The notes under the pieces were generated by a model. It did not search any database, was not told the origin of the DNA, and saw only the letters and a list, made by a program, of their open reading frames with translations. Below are positions 55,121-64,000 of a DNA stretch of 64,000 nt, piece by piece. The position numbers were made by a program, and so were the translations under genes. This DNA is from Argyresthia goedartella (taxonomy: Eukaryota; Arthropoda; Insecta; Lepidoptera; Argyresthiidae), in assembly GCA_949825045.1 (NCBI GenBank), contig OX463814.1:30522383-30586382 (forward strand), given 5' to 3'. Numbering within the stretch: the first letter of the stretch is position 1; the number at the start of each line of letters is the position of its first letter.

Positions 55121-55613
55121 TTCTGAACTGGAAGTACCAGTAAAGGCCTTATCCCGGGGTCGCTCAACCCCGGGATCCTGCGAAGCCTTCAAACTCCTTC
55201 AAATCTCCAAATTCTCCATCTACAACGGGATCCTGCGAGCCTTCAAACTCCCTCAAAACCTTCAAATCAATCTTCAAACAACGGGATTCTGCGAGCCGCG
55301 TCTACGCCGCTACCATTCCTACAACGAAGATTTCTACAACGGGATTCTGCGAGCCGTGCCAACGCCGCTACTGTTCCTACAACGACGATTTCTACAACGG
55401 GATCCTGCGAGGCGTAACTACAAGTACGGCCGCTACTGTTCCTACAACGACGATTTCAACAACATCTACAACAACAAATACACCTGCACCCAGGTCTCCG
55501 CTTCCTTCTTTCTATCCAGACATCTGTATTTTATAAAACCTGTTTCACATCTCATCCATCCTCATCTTCGCATCATCTTTTTTTATAGACTTCACTGTAA
55601 ATACTATACTTCT

Positions 55614-55619
55614 AATAAA
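55614..55619 (+). terminator. Gypsy-2 LTR polyadenylation signal
   Basis: AATAAA lies about 500 bp after the likely start site, followed by a T/G-rich stretch (TTTTATCTTGGTTGTTTGCTG). The copy that acts is the one in the 3' LTR at 62247-62252. Confidence 0.65.
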
Positions 55620-55692
55620 CTGATACTACTAAATTTTATCTTGGTTGTTTGCTGTTAGGTTCTGGTTAGGTTCGGATCCTCACACGACATTT

Positions 55693-55705
55693 TGGCGCCC
55701 AACGT
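55693..55705 (+). promoter_or_regulatory. Gypsy-2 primer binding site
   Basis: TGGCGCCCAACGT lies 3 nt after the LTR end. It matches the first 13 positions of the known tRNA-Lys(1,2)-type primer site and sets the start of minus-strand DNA synthesis. Confidence 0.8.
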
Positions 55706-55964
55706 AAAAGTTCTTCTTCACTCTTCACCTTTTCTGCGCCTTGTCTCTTTCCCTTTGATTTGCTTTCTCTTTCACTCTTAAATCTTTATCTATTCATCCT
55801 TTTCACATTTTCTAAATTCTAAAACAAAACTTCATCTAGTTTTTCAACTTATCTGGATTATATTTAGGCCTACATTTAACTTACATTACTTCACTTCACT
55901 TCACTTCTATAACACTTAACTATACACTTAACTATAACACTGGACTCTATACTTAACTATAACA

Positions 55965-57356
55965 ATGGAAAGGGTTATTAAGTACGAATTCCTTAACAAG
56001 GCCGAGCTCGAATACGAAGTAAAGATTAGATGTGAAGAACCAGCTAATACTGTTTTGCTTCTTAAAAAACAGGTTTTGGGTTTAGTTGCGAACTCTCACC
56101 CCGAAGATATTCTGACTTCTCTAGTTCCGATTGAGGATGACTTATCTCAAATTGGTTCTACTCTTACTTACCTAGATTGTAAAATAGAAAAATTGTTACA
56201 AGGGGAAACCAAATACTTACGATTAATAGACACTTTTATTAATCATGTTTTTTACAGATTGGAGCGAATAGATACGGACTTATATCCAGACTCTAAAGCT
56301 AGTTTCGATACTTTGAAGTTGAAATTTGATGATATTCCTAAACAGTTCGGATCCTTGGCTCCATCTTCAACTGCAAATCACTCTCCATCACTGGACCTTC
56401 CTGCTGAACCGACTGTCACGGAACCCCCTCTTGTCTTTCAAACTTCTGTCCAGACCCATACCCCGTATCCCCCTCCACCACCTCAATCTTTCCCTCCAAC
56501 TAACGTCTTCAAGGATTTGAAAAGACACACCTTCAATGGTAAAAGCTGTCCAAGATCCTTTCTTCAAAAACTTGAAGAATATAGCTTAGCTCGTGGCTTG
56601 TCCAGGGACTTATTGATTTCTCAGGCGTTCGAAATCTTCACCGACAATGCTCTTCATTGGTTCAGATTTAAATATAATCAGAATCCAAATTTAACTTGGA
56701 ACGAACTTTCTTCTTTACTAATCAAAGACTTTGGTGGTTTTGATTATGATCATAAACTTCTAGAAGCGATTAGGAATCGTACTCAAGGTCGTGATGAACC
56801 TATCGTCATCTTTATATCCATCATGTCTGGAATGTTCGCTCGCCTTTCAAAAAGACTTTCTGAAACAGAACAATTGGAGATTATTTTGAGAAATATTCGC
56901 CCATGTTATTCAGTCTTCGTAGCTCTAAAAGACATTGACTCTATCGATTCTCTTCTGGCCACTTGCCAAAACTACGAAAAGTTCCTAGACAGAGACAAAC
57001 AATTTAAAGAACCAAATTTGCAACAAAGTCCTCATGTTTCGGAATTCAACTACAAGCATTCCACTTCAAGTTCAGTTGACTCTCCAAACTCTTCTAATAA
57101 CTCACGACCTTCTCCTCCCTTCATGAATAAATTCACTCCAACCTACAAATACCCTTCTAGACAAGTTAATAGTCTCTCTCAAACTGCAGCTCCCCAAGAA
57201 AGTTCTTTTTGCGTTCGCTGTCGTAAACTGGGTCATACTTTGAACAGTTGCACTCAACCACGATTCGTGATTTGTTTCAGATGTGGTCTTAAGGGTGTTA
57301 AAACTGCAGAGTGCCCTACTTGTTCTCCCAAACCTAATACTAGTACAAAAAACTAA
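55965..57356 (+). CDS. gag: Gypsy-2 Gag
   Basis: 463 residues from ATG 55965, intact. The N-terminal third is helical; a Pro-rich linker (TPYPPPPPQSFPP) near residue 165 precedes the capsid region (KRHTFNGKSCPRSFLQKLEE, then ALHWFRFKYNQNPNLTWNEL), a Ty3-type gag fold. A CCHC knuckle CVRCRKLGHTLNSC lies near residue 420. The second knuckle CFRCGLKGVKTAEC has Val where the zinc-binding His should be. The frame ends in ACA AAA AAC TAA, a slippery heptamer plus stop. Gag forms particles and binds the element RNA. Confidence 0.93.
   Translation: MERVIKYEFLNKAELEYEVKIRCEEPANTVLLLKKQVLGLVANSHPEDILTSLVPIEDDLSQIGSTLTYLDCKIEKLLQGETKYLRLIDTFINHVFYRLERIDTDLYPDSKASFDTLKLKFDDIPKQFGSLAPSSTANHSPSLDLPAEPTVTEPPLVFQTSVQTHTPYPPPPPQSFPPTNVFKDLKRHTFNGKSCPRSFLQKLEEYSLARGLSRDLLISQAFEIFTDNALHWFRFKYNQNPNLTWNELSSLLIKDFGGFDYDHKLLEAIRNRTQGRDEPIVIFISIMSGMFARLSKRLSETEQLEIILRNIRPCYSVFVALKDIDSIDSLLATCQNYEKFLDRDKQFKEPNLQQSPHVSEFNYKHSTSSSVDSPNSSNNSRPSPPFMNKFTPTYKYPSRQVNSLSQTAAPQESSFCVRCRKLGHTLNSCTQPRFVICFRCGLKGVKTAECPTCSPKPNTSTKN
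57347..57353 (+). promoter_or_regulatory. Candidate -1 frameshift heptamer, Gypsy-2
   Basis: A-AAA-AAC is in the correct phase, with AAA and AAC being the last two gag codons before TAA (57354-57356). The -1 frame continues CTA ACT GGT GAC into pol, which has no ATG at its start. This is the standard architecture for a Gag-Pol fusion. Confidence 0.85.
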
Positions 57357-60300
57357 CTGGTGACTTGAAGAGTAACTCAAATTTTGATAAGGACGAGTGG
57401 ACTAATTGGCTCAAAACAATTCAAAACTTCTTTGCTTGCTACAAAATCTCTTCTACACTCTACTCCAAAGAACAAGATCTTAATCGTCCATTCGTTAGTG
57501 TCAAAATTTATGACTTAACTTTATCTGGTTTACTAGATTCTGGCAGCTCAGTAACTATTCTAGGTAATAATTCTCATTTGGAAATTCTTAAACTGGGCTG
57601 CAAACTTTTCAAGTCAGATATTATTACTGTCTCTACTGCTAATAATCAAAAAATTAATTCCTTGGGTTATTTTGACTTACCTGTTCATTTCAATAACGAA
57701 ACTCACTTGATTAAAGCTTATGTCTTCCCTGAAATATTCCCTTCTCTAATACTAGGTATCGACTTTTGGAGAAAATTTAATCTTCTACCTAGTGTTTTAA
57801 CTTCTCTTAACTTTACAGATCCTAAATGCTTGGCTATCGACACTAAAGATATTAAAGTTTTACCTTATGAGCATTTAACTCCTAATCAAAAGAACATTGC
57901 TAATGACATCATCCAACGCTTCAAGACAATCTCTTTTGAAGAAAAAGGTGTTCTGGGAAACACACACTTAATCACCCACAAGATTGACACTGGTGATTCT
58001 CTTCCGATCAAACAAAGATGTTACAGACTGTCTCCTGAAAAACAAAAGGCTTTAATTAATGAAGTTGACAAGATGCTGGGATGGAACGTCATAGAACAAT
58101 GCGAAAGTCCATGGTTATCTCCAGTCCTCATCACTCCAAAGAAGAATGGAGAATGGCGTTTCTGCGTAGATAGCAGGAAGCATAACTCAGTCACACGTCG
58201 TGATGCTTATAGTCTGCCTCTAATAAGCGAAATTTTGGACAACCTGAGAAATGCCAAACACTTATCAAGCATCGACATTGCGAAAGCATTTTGGGAGATT
58301 CCCTTGAATACTGCTGATAGAGATAAGACAGCATTTTATGTTCCTGGAAGAGGTATGTTCAGATTCAAAGTAATGCCTTTTGGTCTCACTAACTCACCTG
58401 CAACTCAACAAAGATTAATGGATACGCTATTTTCTCCTGAATTTGAGAACAAGGTATTTTGCTATCTGGATGACATCATTATTATTAGCGAGACTTTTGA
58501 TGAGCACATATCGCTTCTCATGAAAGTTCTAGAAAAACTTTCAAACGCTAATCTGACTATTAACTTTGAAAAGAGTCAATTCTTCAGGAAAGAACTGAAA
58601 TACCTTGGTTTTCTAGTGGACGAGTATGGTCTACGTGCTGATCCAGATAAAATAAAGGCTATTCTAGAATATCCTGTACCTACTTGCAGAAAAGAAGTTC
58701 GAAGATTCATAGGCACTTGCAGCTGGTTTAGAAGATTCATTCCAAACTTCAGCACTATTGCCTCCCCGCTCAACCAACTAACCTGTTCCGGAAAGAACGC
58801 TCCTAAATTTTTATGGAATTTCAGGGCTGCAGCTGCTTTCCAGAAACTTAAAGAAGCTTTGGTAACTGCTCCTGTCCTTGCTTGCCCTAACTTCGAACTA
58901 CCCTTCTCTGTACATTGTGATGCATCAAATTATGGCATAGGAGCAATGCTTACTTAACATCAAGATGACAAAGAAGTCGTGATTGCTTACATGAGTAAAG
59001 CACTAAACAAAAATCAACAAAACTACTCAACTACTGAAAGAGAAACATTAGCAGTAATAACTGCGCTAGAACATTGGAGATGTTACCTAGACAATGGTAA
59101 GGAATTTACAATATATACTGACCACGCTGCACTTAAATGGTTTCAGAACTTATCGAATCCATCTGGAAGACTTGCTCGCTGGACTCTACGCTTATCATGT
59201 TTTAATTTTGTCCTGAAACATAAAAAAGGAAAGGATAACGTTGTTCCTGACCTTTTATCAAGGCATAAGCATAAAGAACGTCCTGATTCACAAGAAACTC
59301 CACCTCAAGGTGTACATCCCATTACGATTGAAGAACCACGTGATCGTGAACTTGAACACTACAACAAGATTTTTCTTGGATGCTCCAACAACCCAGACGC
59401 ATAGCCCAACTACACTATCAGGGATAACGAACTTTACCGCTGCATCCATTCTTCCGATTGTCTAAACGACGACTTTATTTGGAAAGAAGTTCCACTGCCA
59501 CAAGATAGACATGCACTTATTGAAGTTAGCCATGGTTCCCCTTCAGAACTCCACCTTGGTATCTTCAAAACATTCAAGAAAATATCTTTAAAATACTATT
59601 GGCCGGGTATGTTTAAGGACATTGCCAATTTAATCTCGACATGTGAAACCTGCTTAACCTACAAACACCCTAATCATTCTCCCTATGGTCTTATGGGTAA
59701 ACCTAAACTTTGCTCCAGACCTTTTCAAACTATATCCTTGGATCTTATGGGTCCATTGCCTATGACCCGGAGAAGAAATCAGTATATTCTGGTAATTAAC
59801 TGCAATTTTACTAAATATACTATGATTTTTCCCCTTAAACGGGCTACTTCAGCTAATATCATTAATGTTTTAGAAAATTCAGTGTTTCTAGCTCATGGCA
59901 TTCCCCAAACTATAATAATGGACAACGCTGTTCAATTTCAGTCGCGAGAATTCCACTCATTCTTAAATTCTTATAACGTTCCTTGTATTTTTCACACAGC
60001 TTTATATTGTCCTCAGGTTAATCCTACAGAGAAATTTAATAGTACGATTATTACAGCTCTAGCATCCCTAGAAGGAGACGATCATAGATCCTGGGACAAC
60101 CATCTTACTAAGATTCAGTTCGCAATGAACAGCGCTACAAACGTTGCTACTGGCTTTACTCCAAACTTTTTAGTCTTTGGTAGGGAAACAATACCTTGTG
60201 GTTCCTTCTATACTCCAACTCAGAATCTCGAGGAATTGATATTTATGCCCCGTGATATTTACGCGTCTAATGCTGGTCTCCTCTCATCTATCTTTCACAG

Positions 60301-60563
60301 AGTTCAAACTAAACTTCATATAGCTCACGCTAAAAATAGCGCTCGCTATGATCTTCGCCGGAATTTTTAAAGAATTTAATGTGGGAAATACTGTTTGGCG
60401 TAAAAACCATGTTTTAAGCAATGCTGGCACATACTTTAATGCTAAACTCTCCCCTAAATTCATTAAGTGTAAAATAGTAACCAAACTTTCACCATTGGTA
60501 TACGTTCTAGAAGACCCTAACGGAGTTAGAGGCAAGTGGCACATTAAAGACATTAAATCCTAA
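57353..60563 (+). pseudogene. pol: Gypsy-2 Pol (protease, RT, RNase H, integrase), three lesions
   Basis: The protease has GLLDSGSSVTIL near 57520-57555. The RT has SSIDIAKAFWEIPL, MPFGLTNSPA and FCYLDDIII (YLDD, 58463-58474). RNase H begins SVHCDASNYGIGAML and is cut by TAA at 58955-58957; it resumes with ERETLAVITALEHWR and YTDHAALKW. A second stop, TAG, lies at 59402-59404, before the integrase zinc finger (H..H..CETC). The integrase core has SLDLMGPLP, IIMDNAVQFQS and NPTEKFNS (D, D, E). An extra T in the run at 60361-60366 shifts the frame, and the C-terminus continues to 60563. No chromodomain and no env are present. Confidence 0.93.
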
Positions 60564-61110
60564 GTTTTCTTGACTTTTATTAACTGTCACTTTGTATATA
60601 TGTATAAATATCACCATCATTTTCACCTTATTATTTTATTTCTTCCTTTAATCCAGTGTTCTTCAACACATTCTACTTTAGGACCTCGAATTTTCGTTGG
60701 TTAGTCTTCACTTATTTTTTTTAATCTTTATTTCAGACACATCTCGTTGGCGATGTGGCTGATCTGTGGCTTCGAGCTCTACCGCTCTGGCCGCTCTTAA
60801 TCTTGTCTTAAGTCGTAGCGACTAAAGCTACCTTAGGATTAATTTGTTTCTCTTTACCTCTACTTATTTTATTTTATTTTTTCCACGCAGGAGCGGATGA
60901 CAACTCCTTAAGTAAGCCTGAATGTCCTTACGAAAACACACTTTTAGAGTGGTAGTCATTGAATGTGAACTCCACCCTTACCGGAATGAAGATGATGAAT
61001 GTAAGAGAGGGTATATCTGATTTTGCCTGGTGATGTCTGTTTCTGCAAAGCTGTGTTTTTATGGTTTAATTTTGTATATATCAAAATTTTTGCTGAGTCA
61101 AAAATTTTTC
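60564..61110 (+). other. Gypsy-2 3' untranslated region
   Basis: About 550 bp without an ORF between pol and the polypurine tract. There is no env-like frame. Short ORFs here extend into the LTR by chance. Confidence 0.7.
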
Positions 61111-61127
61111 CAGGGTCGGGGGGAAAA
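61111..61127 (+). promoter_or_regulatory. Gypsy-2 polypurine tract
   Basis: CAGGGTCGGGGGGAAAA sits directly before the 3' LTR, where plus-strand DNA synthesis is primed. Confidence 0.85.
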
Positions 61128-62322
61128 TGTAGTGTTATGTTACTCACATGCTATTCTTGCTTCCTAACCCTTAGCTCCAGCTCCACCATCAGTCCTTTTT
61201 GTTCGTCCTTCAGGGTGCTTGCTCTATTACGCTGGATACTTGGTGAGCTGTGCTGCTTATTATTGGTCATCACTTTTATTTCCATAGGAACCTGTAATGT
61301 TTTAAACCATAAGAATACATTAATAAATCATGTTCGCTCTGCATTTTCATGTTATCAGCACTTCTAAATCGATAGGGAAGGGGCTTACCTTTGGTGACCT
61401 TGTTTTTGGCTTTCTCCGAAACTCTACAATCTCGGGCTTCGTGCGCGCTGGTGCGCTACTATTTTTCCTTTCGTTGTTATGTAATTTTGGCTATGTGAAC
61501 TGTTTAAATTTTATATTACGAGCCTGAAACCAACAATTGACATTTGATTTGTTGATTGTTTATCTGGTTGTCATGGCAATGTCCATTCAAACTCGTTAGC
61601 GGTCTGATATGTTTACTTTAATACTTTTACAAAAATACTCTTTCTCTCTTGGCCACTCTCAAAAATTACGTTTAATTTAAATAATTTTTAGAACTCTCCA
61701 AAAAGGGTATAAAAGCGGAACATTTCTTCAATTCTGGACAGTCTCACGTCAGTTTCTGAACTGGAAGTACCAGTAAAGGCCTTATCCCGGGGTCGCTCAA
61801 CCCCGGGATCCTGCGAAGCCTTCAAACTCCTTCAAATCTCCAAATTCTCCATCTACAACGGGATCCTGCGAGCCTTCAAACTCCCTCAAAACCTTCAAAT
61901 CAATCTTCAAACAACGGGATTCTGCGAGCCGCGTCTACGCCGCTACCATTCCTACAACGAAGATTTCTACAACGGGATTCTGCGAGCCGTGCCAACGCCG
62001 CTACTGTTCCTACAACGACGATTTCTACAACGGGATCCTGCGAGGCGTAACTACAAGTACGCCCGCTACTGTTCCTACAACGACGATTTCAACAACATCT
62101 ACAACAACAAATACACCTGCACCCAGGTCTCCGCTTCCTTCTTTCTATCCAGACATCTGTATTTTATAAAACCTGTTTCACATCTCATCCATCCTCATCT
62201 TCGCATCATCTTTTTTTATAGACTTCACTGTAAATACTATACTTCTAATAAACTGATACTACTAAATTTTATCTTGGTTGTTTGCTGTTAGGTTCTGGTT
62301 AGGTTCGGATCCTCACACGACA
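61128..62322 (+). repeat. Gypsy-2 3' LTR
   Basis: 1195 bp, differing from the 5' LTR at two sites near 61195-61205 and one at about 62063. TATA at 61708 and AATAAA at 62247-62252 are conserved. Confidence 0.95.
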
Positions 62323-62454
62323 AAGTAACCGCACCAATAACTTTGTAAACAATATTTTGCTGTGTAAAATCCAAACTATTCACTCCACACTATCGCTTCC
62401 ATTGAACGGTGGTACGGAACCCTTCGTGCGCGATTTAGACTCGCACTTGATTTA
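62323..62454 (-). repeat. Dispersed GGTACGGAACCC repeat, copy 6, second part
   Basis: It continues the copy cut at 54494: AAGTAACCGCACCAATAAC through GGTACGGAACCCTTCGTGC to GACTCGCACTTGA. It begins with the AAGT target duplication. Confidence 0.85.
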
Positions 62455-62883
62455 TTTTTTAGGGTTCCGTACCCAACGGGTAAGAACGGAACCCTATTAC
62501 TGAGACTTCGCTGTCCGTCCGTCCGTCCGTCCGTCCGTCCGTCCGTCCGTCCGTCCGGCTGTATCTCAAGAACCTAGCTAGCTAGAGAGTTGAAATTTTC
62601 ACAGATTATGTATTTCTGTTGCCGCTATAACAACAAATACTAAAAAACAGGATAAAATAAATATTTAAGGGGGCTCCCATACAACAGTTCTTTCAATACC
62701 ACATACAAACTTATGGATGCACCTGGTTACGTACATGGAGTGTGAAAGTAACTGCACCAATAACTTTGTAAACAATATTTTGCTGTGTAAAATACAAACT
62801 ATTCACTCCACGCCATCTCTTCCATTGAACGGTGGTACGGAACCCTTCGTGCGCGATTTAGACTCGCACTTGACCGTTTTTTT
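62455..62883 (-). repeat. Dispersed GGTACGGAACCC repeat, copy 7
   Basis: A full-length minus-orientation copy directly after copy 6, starting TTTTTTAGGGTTCCGTACCC and ending GACTCGCACTTGACCG plus a T run. It contains a (CCGT)n microsatellite at 62512-62557 (about 11 units), an expansion of the short GGAC tract in other copies. Confidence 0.9.
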
Positions 62884-64000
62884 TAGATCCTACTGCAACA
62901 CTGTCTAGCAACTGTGTAGCTCACACTCCAACATGGCTGTTGCGTCAGTCGCTGCGGCAGACAGAAAAGTGCGAAAATTGCGTGTTTTTATAGTTTTCTT
63001 CAAAAAACACTCAGTAAGTAGATATTTCTTTATTCCAAACATGTTGTTCAAAGATATTTTGAGATCGTGTTTTTTGCGGCAAGAACCATGTCAGTACCAT
63101 TTTTAGATCCTACTGCAACACTGTGTAGCAACTGTGTAGCTCACACTCCAACATGGCTGTTGCGTCAGTCGCAGCGGCAGACAGAAAAGTGCGAAAATTG
63201 CGTGTTTTTATAATTTTCTTTAAAAAACACTCAGTAAGTAGATATTTCTTTATTCCAAACATGTTGTTCAAAGATATTTTGAGATCGTGTTTTTTGCGGC
63301 AAGAACCATGTCAGTACCATTTTTAGATCCTACTGCAACACTGTGTAGCAACTGTGTAGCTCACACTCCAACATGGCTGTTGCGTCAGTCGCTGCGGCAG
63401 ACAGAAAAGTGCGAAAATTGCGTGTTTTTATAATTTTCTTCAAAAAACACTCAGTAAGTAGATATTTCTTTATTCCAAACATGTTGTTCAAAGATATTTT
63501 GAGATCGTGTTTTTTGCGGCAAGAACCATGTCAGTACCATTTTTAGATCCTACTGCAACACTGTGTAGCAACTGTGTAGCTCACACTCCAACATGGCTGT
63601 TGCGTCAGTCGCTGCGGCAGACAGAAAAGTGCGAAAATTGCGTGTTTTTATAATTTTATTTAAAAAACACTCAGTAAGTAGATATTTCTTTATTCCAAAC
63701 ATGTTGTTCAAAGATATTTTGAGATCGTGTTTTTTGCGGCAAGAACCATGTCAGTACCATTTTTAGATCCTACTGCAACACTGTGTAGCAACTGTGTAGC
63801 TCACACTCCAACATGGCTGTTGCGTCAGTCGCTGCGGCAGACAGAAAAGTGCGAAAATTGCGTGTTTTTATAATTTTCTTCAAAAACACTCAGTAAGTAG
63901 ATATTTCTTTATTCCAAACATGTTGTTCAAAGATATTTTGAGATCGTGTTTTTTGCGGCAAGAACCATGTCAGTACCATTTTTAGATCCTACTGCATTAC
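62884..64000 (+). repeat. 220-bp satellite array, five full units plus a start
   Basis: Units begin TAGATCCTACTGC at 62884, 63104, 63324, 63544 and 63764. The sixth start at 63983 diverges after 13 bases (CATTAC instead of CAACAC) and is cut by the window end. Units differ at only a few positions; unit 5 lacks one A. Each of the first four units holds a 57-codon ATG ORF (first at 62933-63106) that closes on the TAG shared with the next unit. Confidence 0.95.

Larger units (their letters stand above)
54495..55689 (+). repeat. Gypsy-2 5' LTR
   Basis: 1195 bp, TGTAGTG...ACGACA. U3 ends at the TATA box at 55075. Five degenerate repeats of about 57 bp carrying CAACGGGATYCTGCGAG fill 55160-55450. 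A polyadenylation signal AATAAA lies at 55614-55619. Confidence 0.95.
54495..62322 (+). mobile_element. Gypsy-2: young Ty3/gypsy LTR retrotransposon
   Basis: A 7828-bp element with 1195-bp LTRs that differ at about three positions. Flanking 4-bp target duplications are AAGT (54491-54494 and 62323-62326). It has a Lys-type primer site after the 5' LTR, gag, a -1 shift into pol (protease, RT, RNase H, integrase), no env, and a polypurine tract before the 3' LTR. Pol carries two stops and one frameshift, so this copy cannot make full Pol alone. Its insertion split a dispersed-repeat copy. Confidence 0.97.

Noticed and set aside
55356..55658. 100-residue ORF in the Gypsy-2 LTR (and its twin at 61989-62291)
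   Set aside because: It lies wholly in LTR sequence with repeat-derived residues and is duplicated only because the LTR is duplicated.
60564..61110. env gene downstream of Gypsy-2 pol
   Set aside because: There is no open frame of sufficient length and no signal peptide or membrane segment between pol and the polypurine tract.
62884..64000. CRISPR-like array
   Set aside because: Units are 220 bp and contiguous without spacers, in an insect-type genome; this is a satellite.

Overview
The window looks like accessory, repeat-dominated DNA from an insect nuclear genome, most likely a moth or butterfly. The grounds are several tRNA-derived SINE families, a common lepidopteran-type LINE tail motif (CTGCTGGGCATAGGCC), many 5'-truncated non-LTR elements, mariner/Tc1 relics, TA-flanked MITEs, and Ty3/gypsy and BEL/Pao elements. 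I found no confident single-copy host gene, no rRNA, no functional tRNA gene and no CRISPR array. The species call is inference from repeat style.

Layout. 1-5.9 kb: a dead LINE reverse transcriptase (RT), three SINEs, a strong stem-loop and otherwise empty AT-rich DNA. 5.9-9.25 kb: a scrambled Ty3/gypsy relic (gag, RNase H and two copies of the pol C-terminus) with a GCGAACTG minisatellite in its 3' part. 9.5-10.4 kb: a minus-strand LINE 3' end. 13.0-26.5 kb: a nest. A dead LINE abuts a Ty3/gypsy element (Gypsy-1, minus strand, 733-bp LTRs). Gypsy-1 was split by a BEL/Pao element (minus strand, 573-bp LTRs, ATTAT target duplication). The BEL element was in turn split by a 466-bp LINE tail (GAAAT target duplication). 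LTR divergence (about 2% for Gypsy-1, about 0.9% for BEL) agrees with the order of insertion. 27.4-28.1 kb: a Jockey-like RT fragment.

28.8-37 kb: small elements (MITEs with clear terminal inverted repeats, SINEs, LINE tails). 37.7-39.4 kb: a mariner transposase relic interrupted twice by the same dispersed repeat. 42.4-45.5 kb: a dead LINE RT next to a Tc1/mariner-like element with terminal inverted repeats of about 230 bp. 47.0-48.3 kb: a 1.2-kb near-perfect palindrome (fold-back) carrying RT sequence in its arms. 49.2-52.3 kb: more copies of the dispersed repeat and a SINE.

54.5-62.3 kb: the youngest element, Gypsy-2 (plus strand, 1195-bp LTRs about 0.25% apart, AAGT target duplication, Lys-type primer site, TATA box, polypurine tract). 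It has an intact gag and a pol broken by two stops and one frameshift. It sits inside a copy of the dispersed repeat, which itself joins a 220-bp satellite array that fills 62.9-64.0 kb and runs to the window edge.

Two translational-control signals stand out. Both Gypsy families end gag with the slippery heptamer A-AAA-AAC directly before the gag stop, with pol in the -1 frame. The BEL element has gag and pol in one frame separated by a single UAG. The most unusual DNA structures are the fold-back palindrome, the satellite with its repeated 57-codon ORF, and a 57-bp repeated leader motif in the Gypsy-2 LTR.
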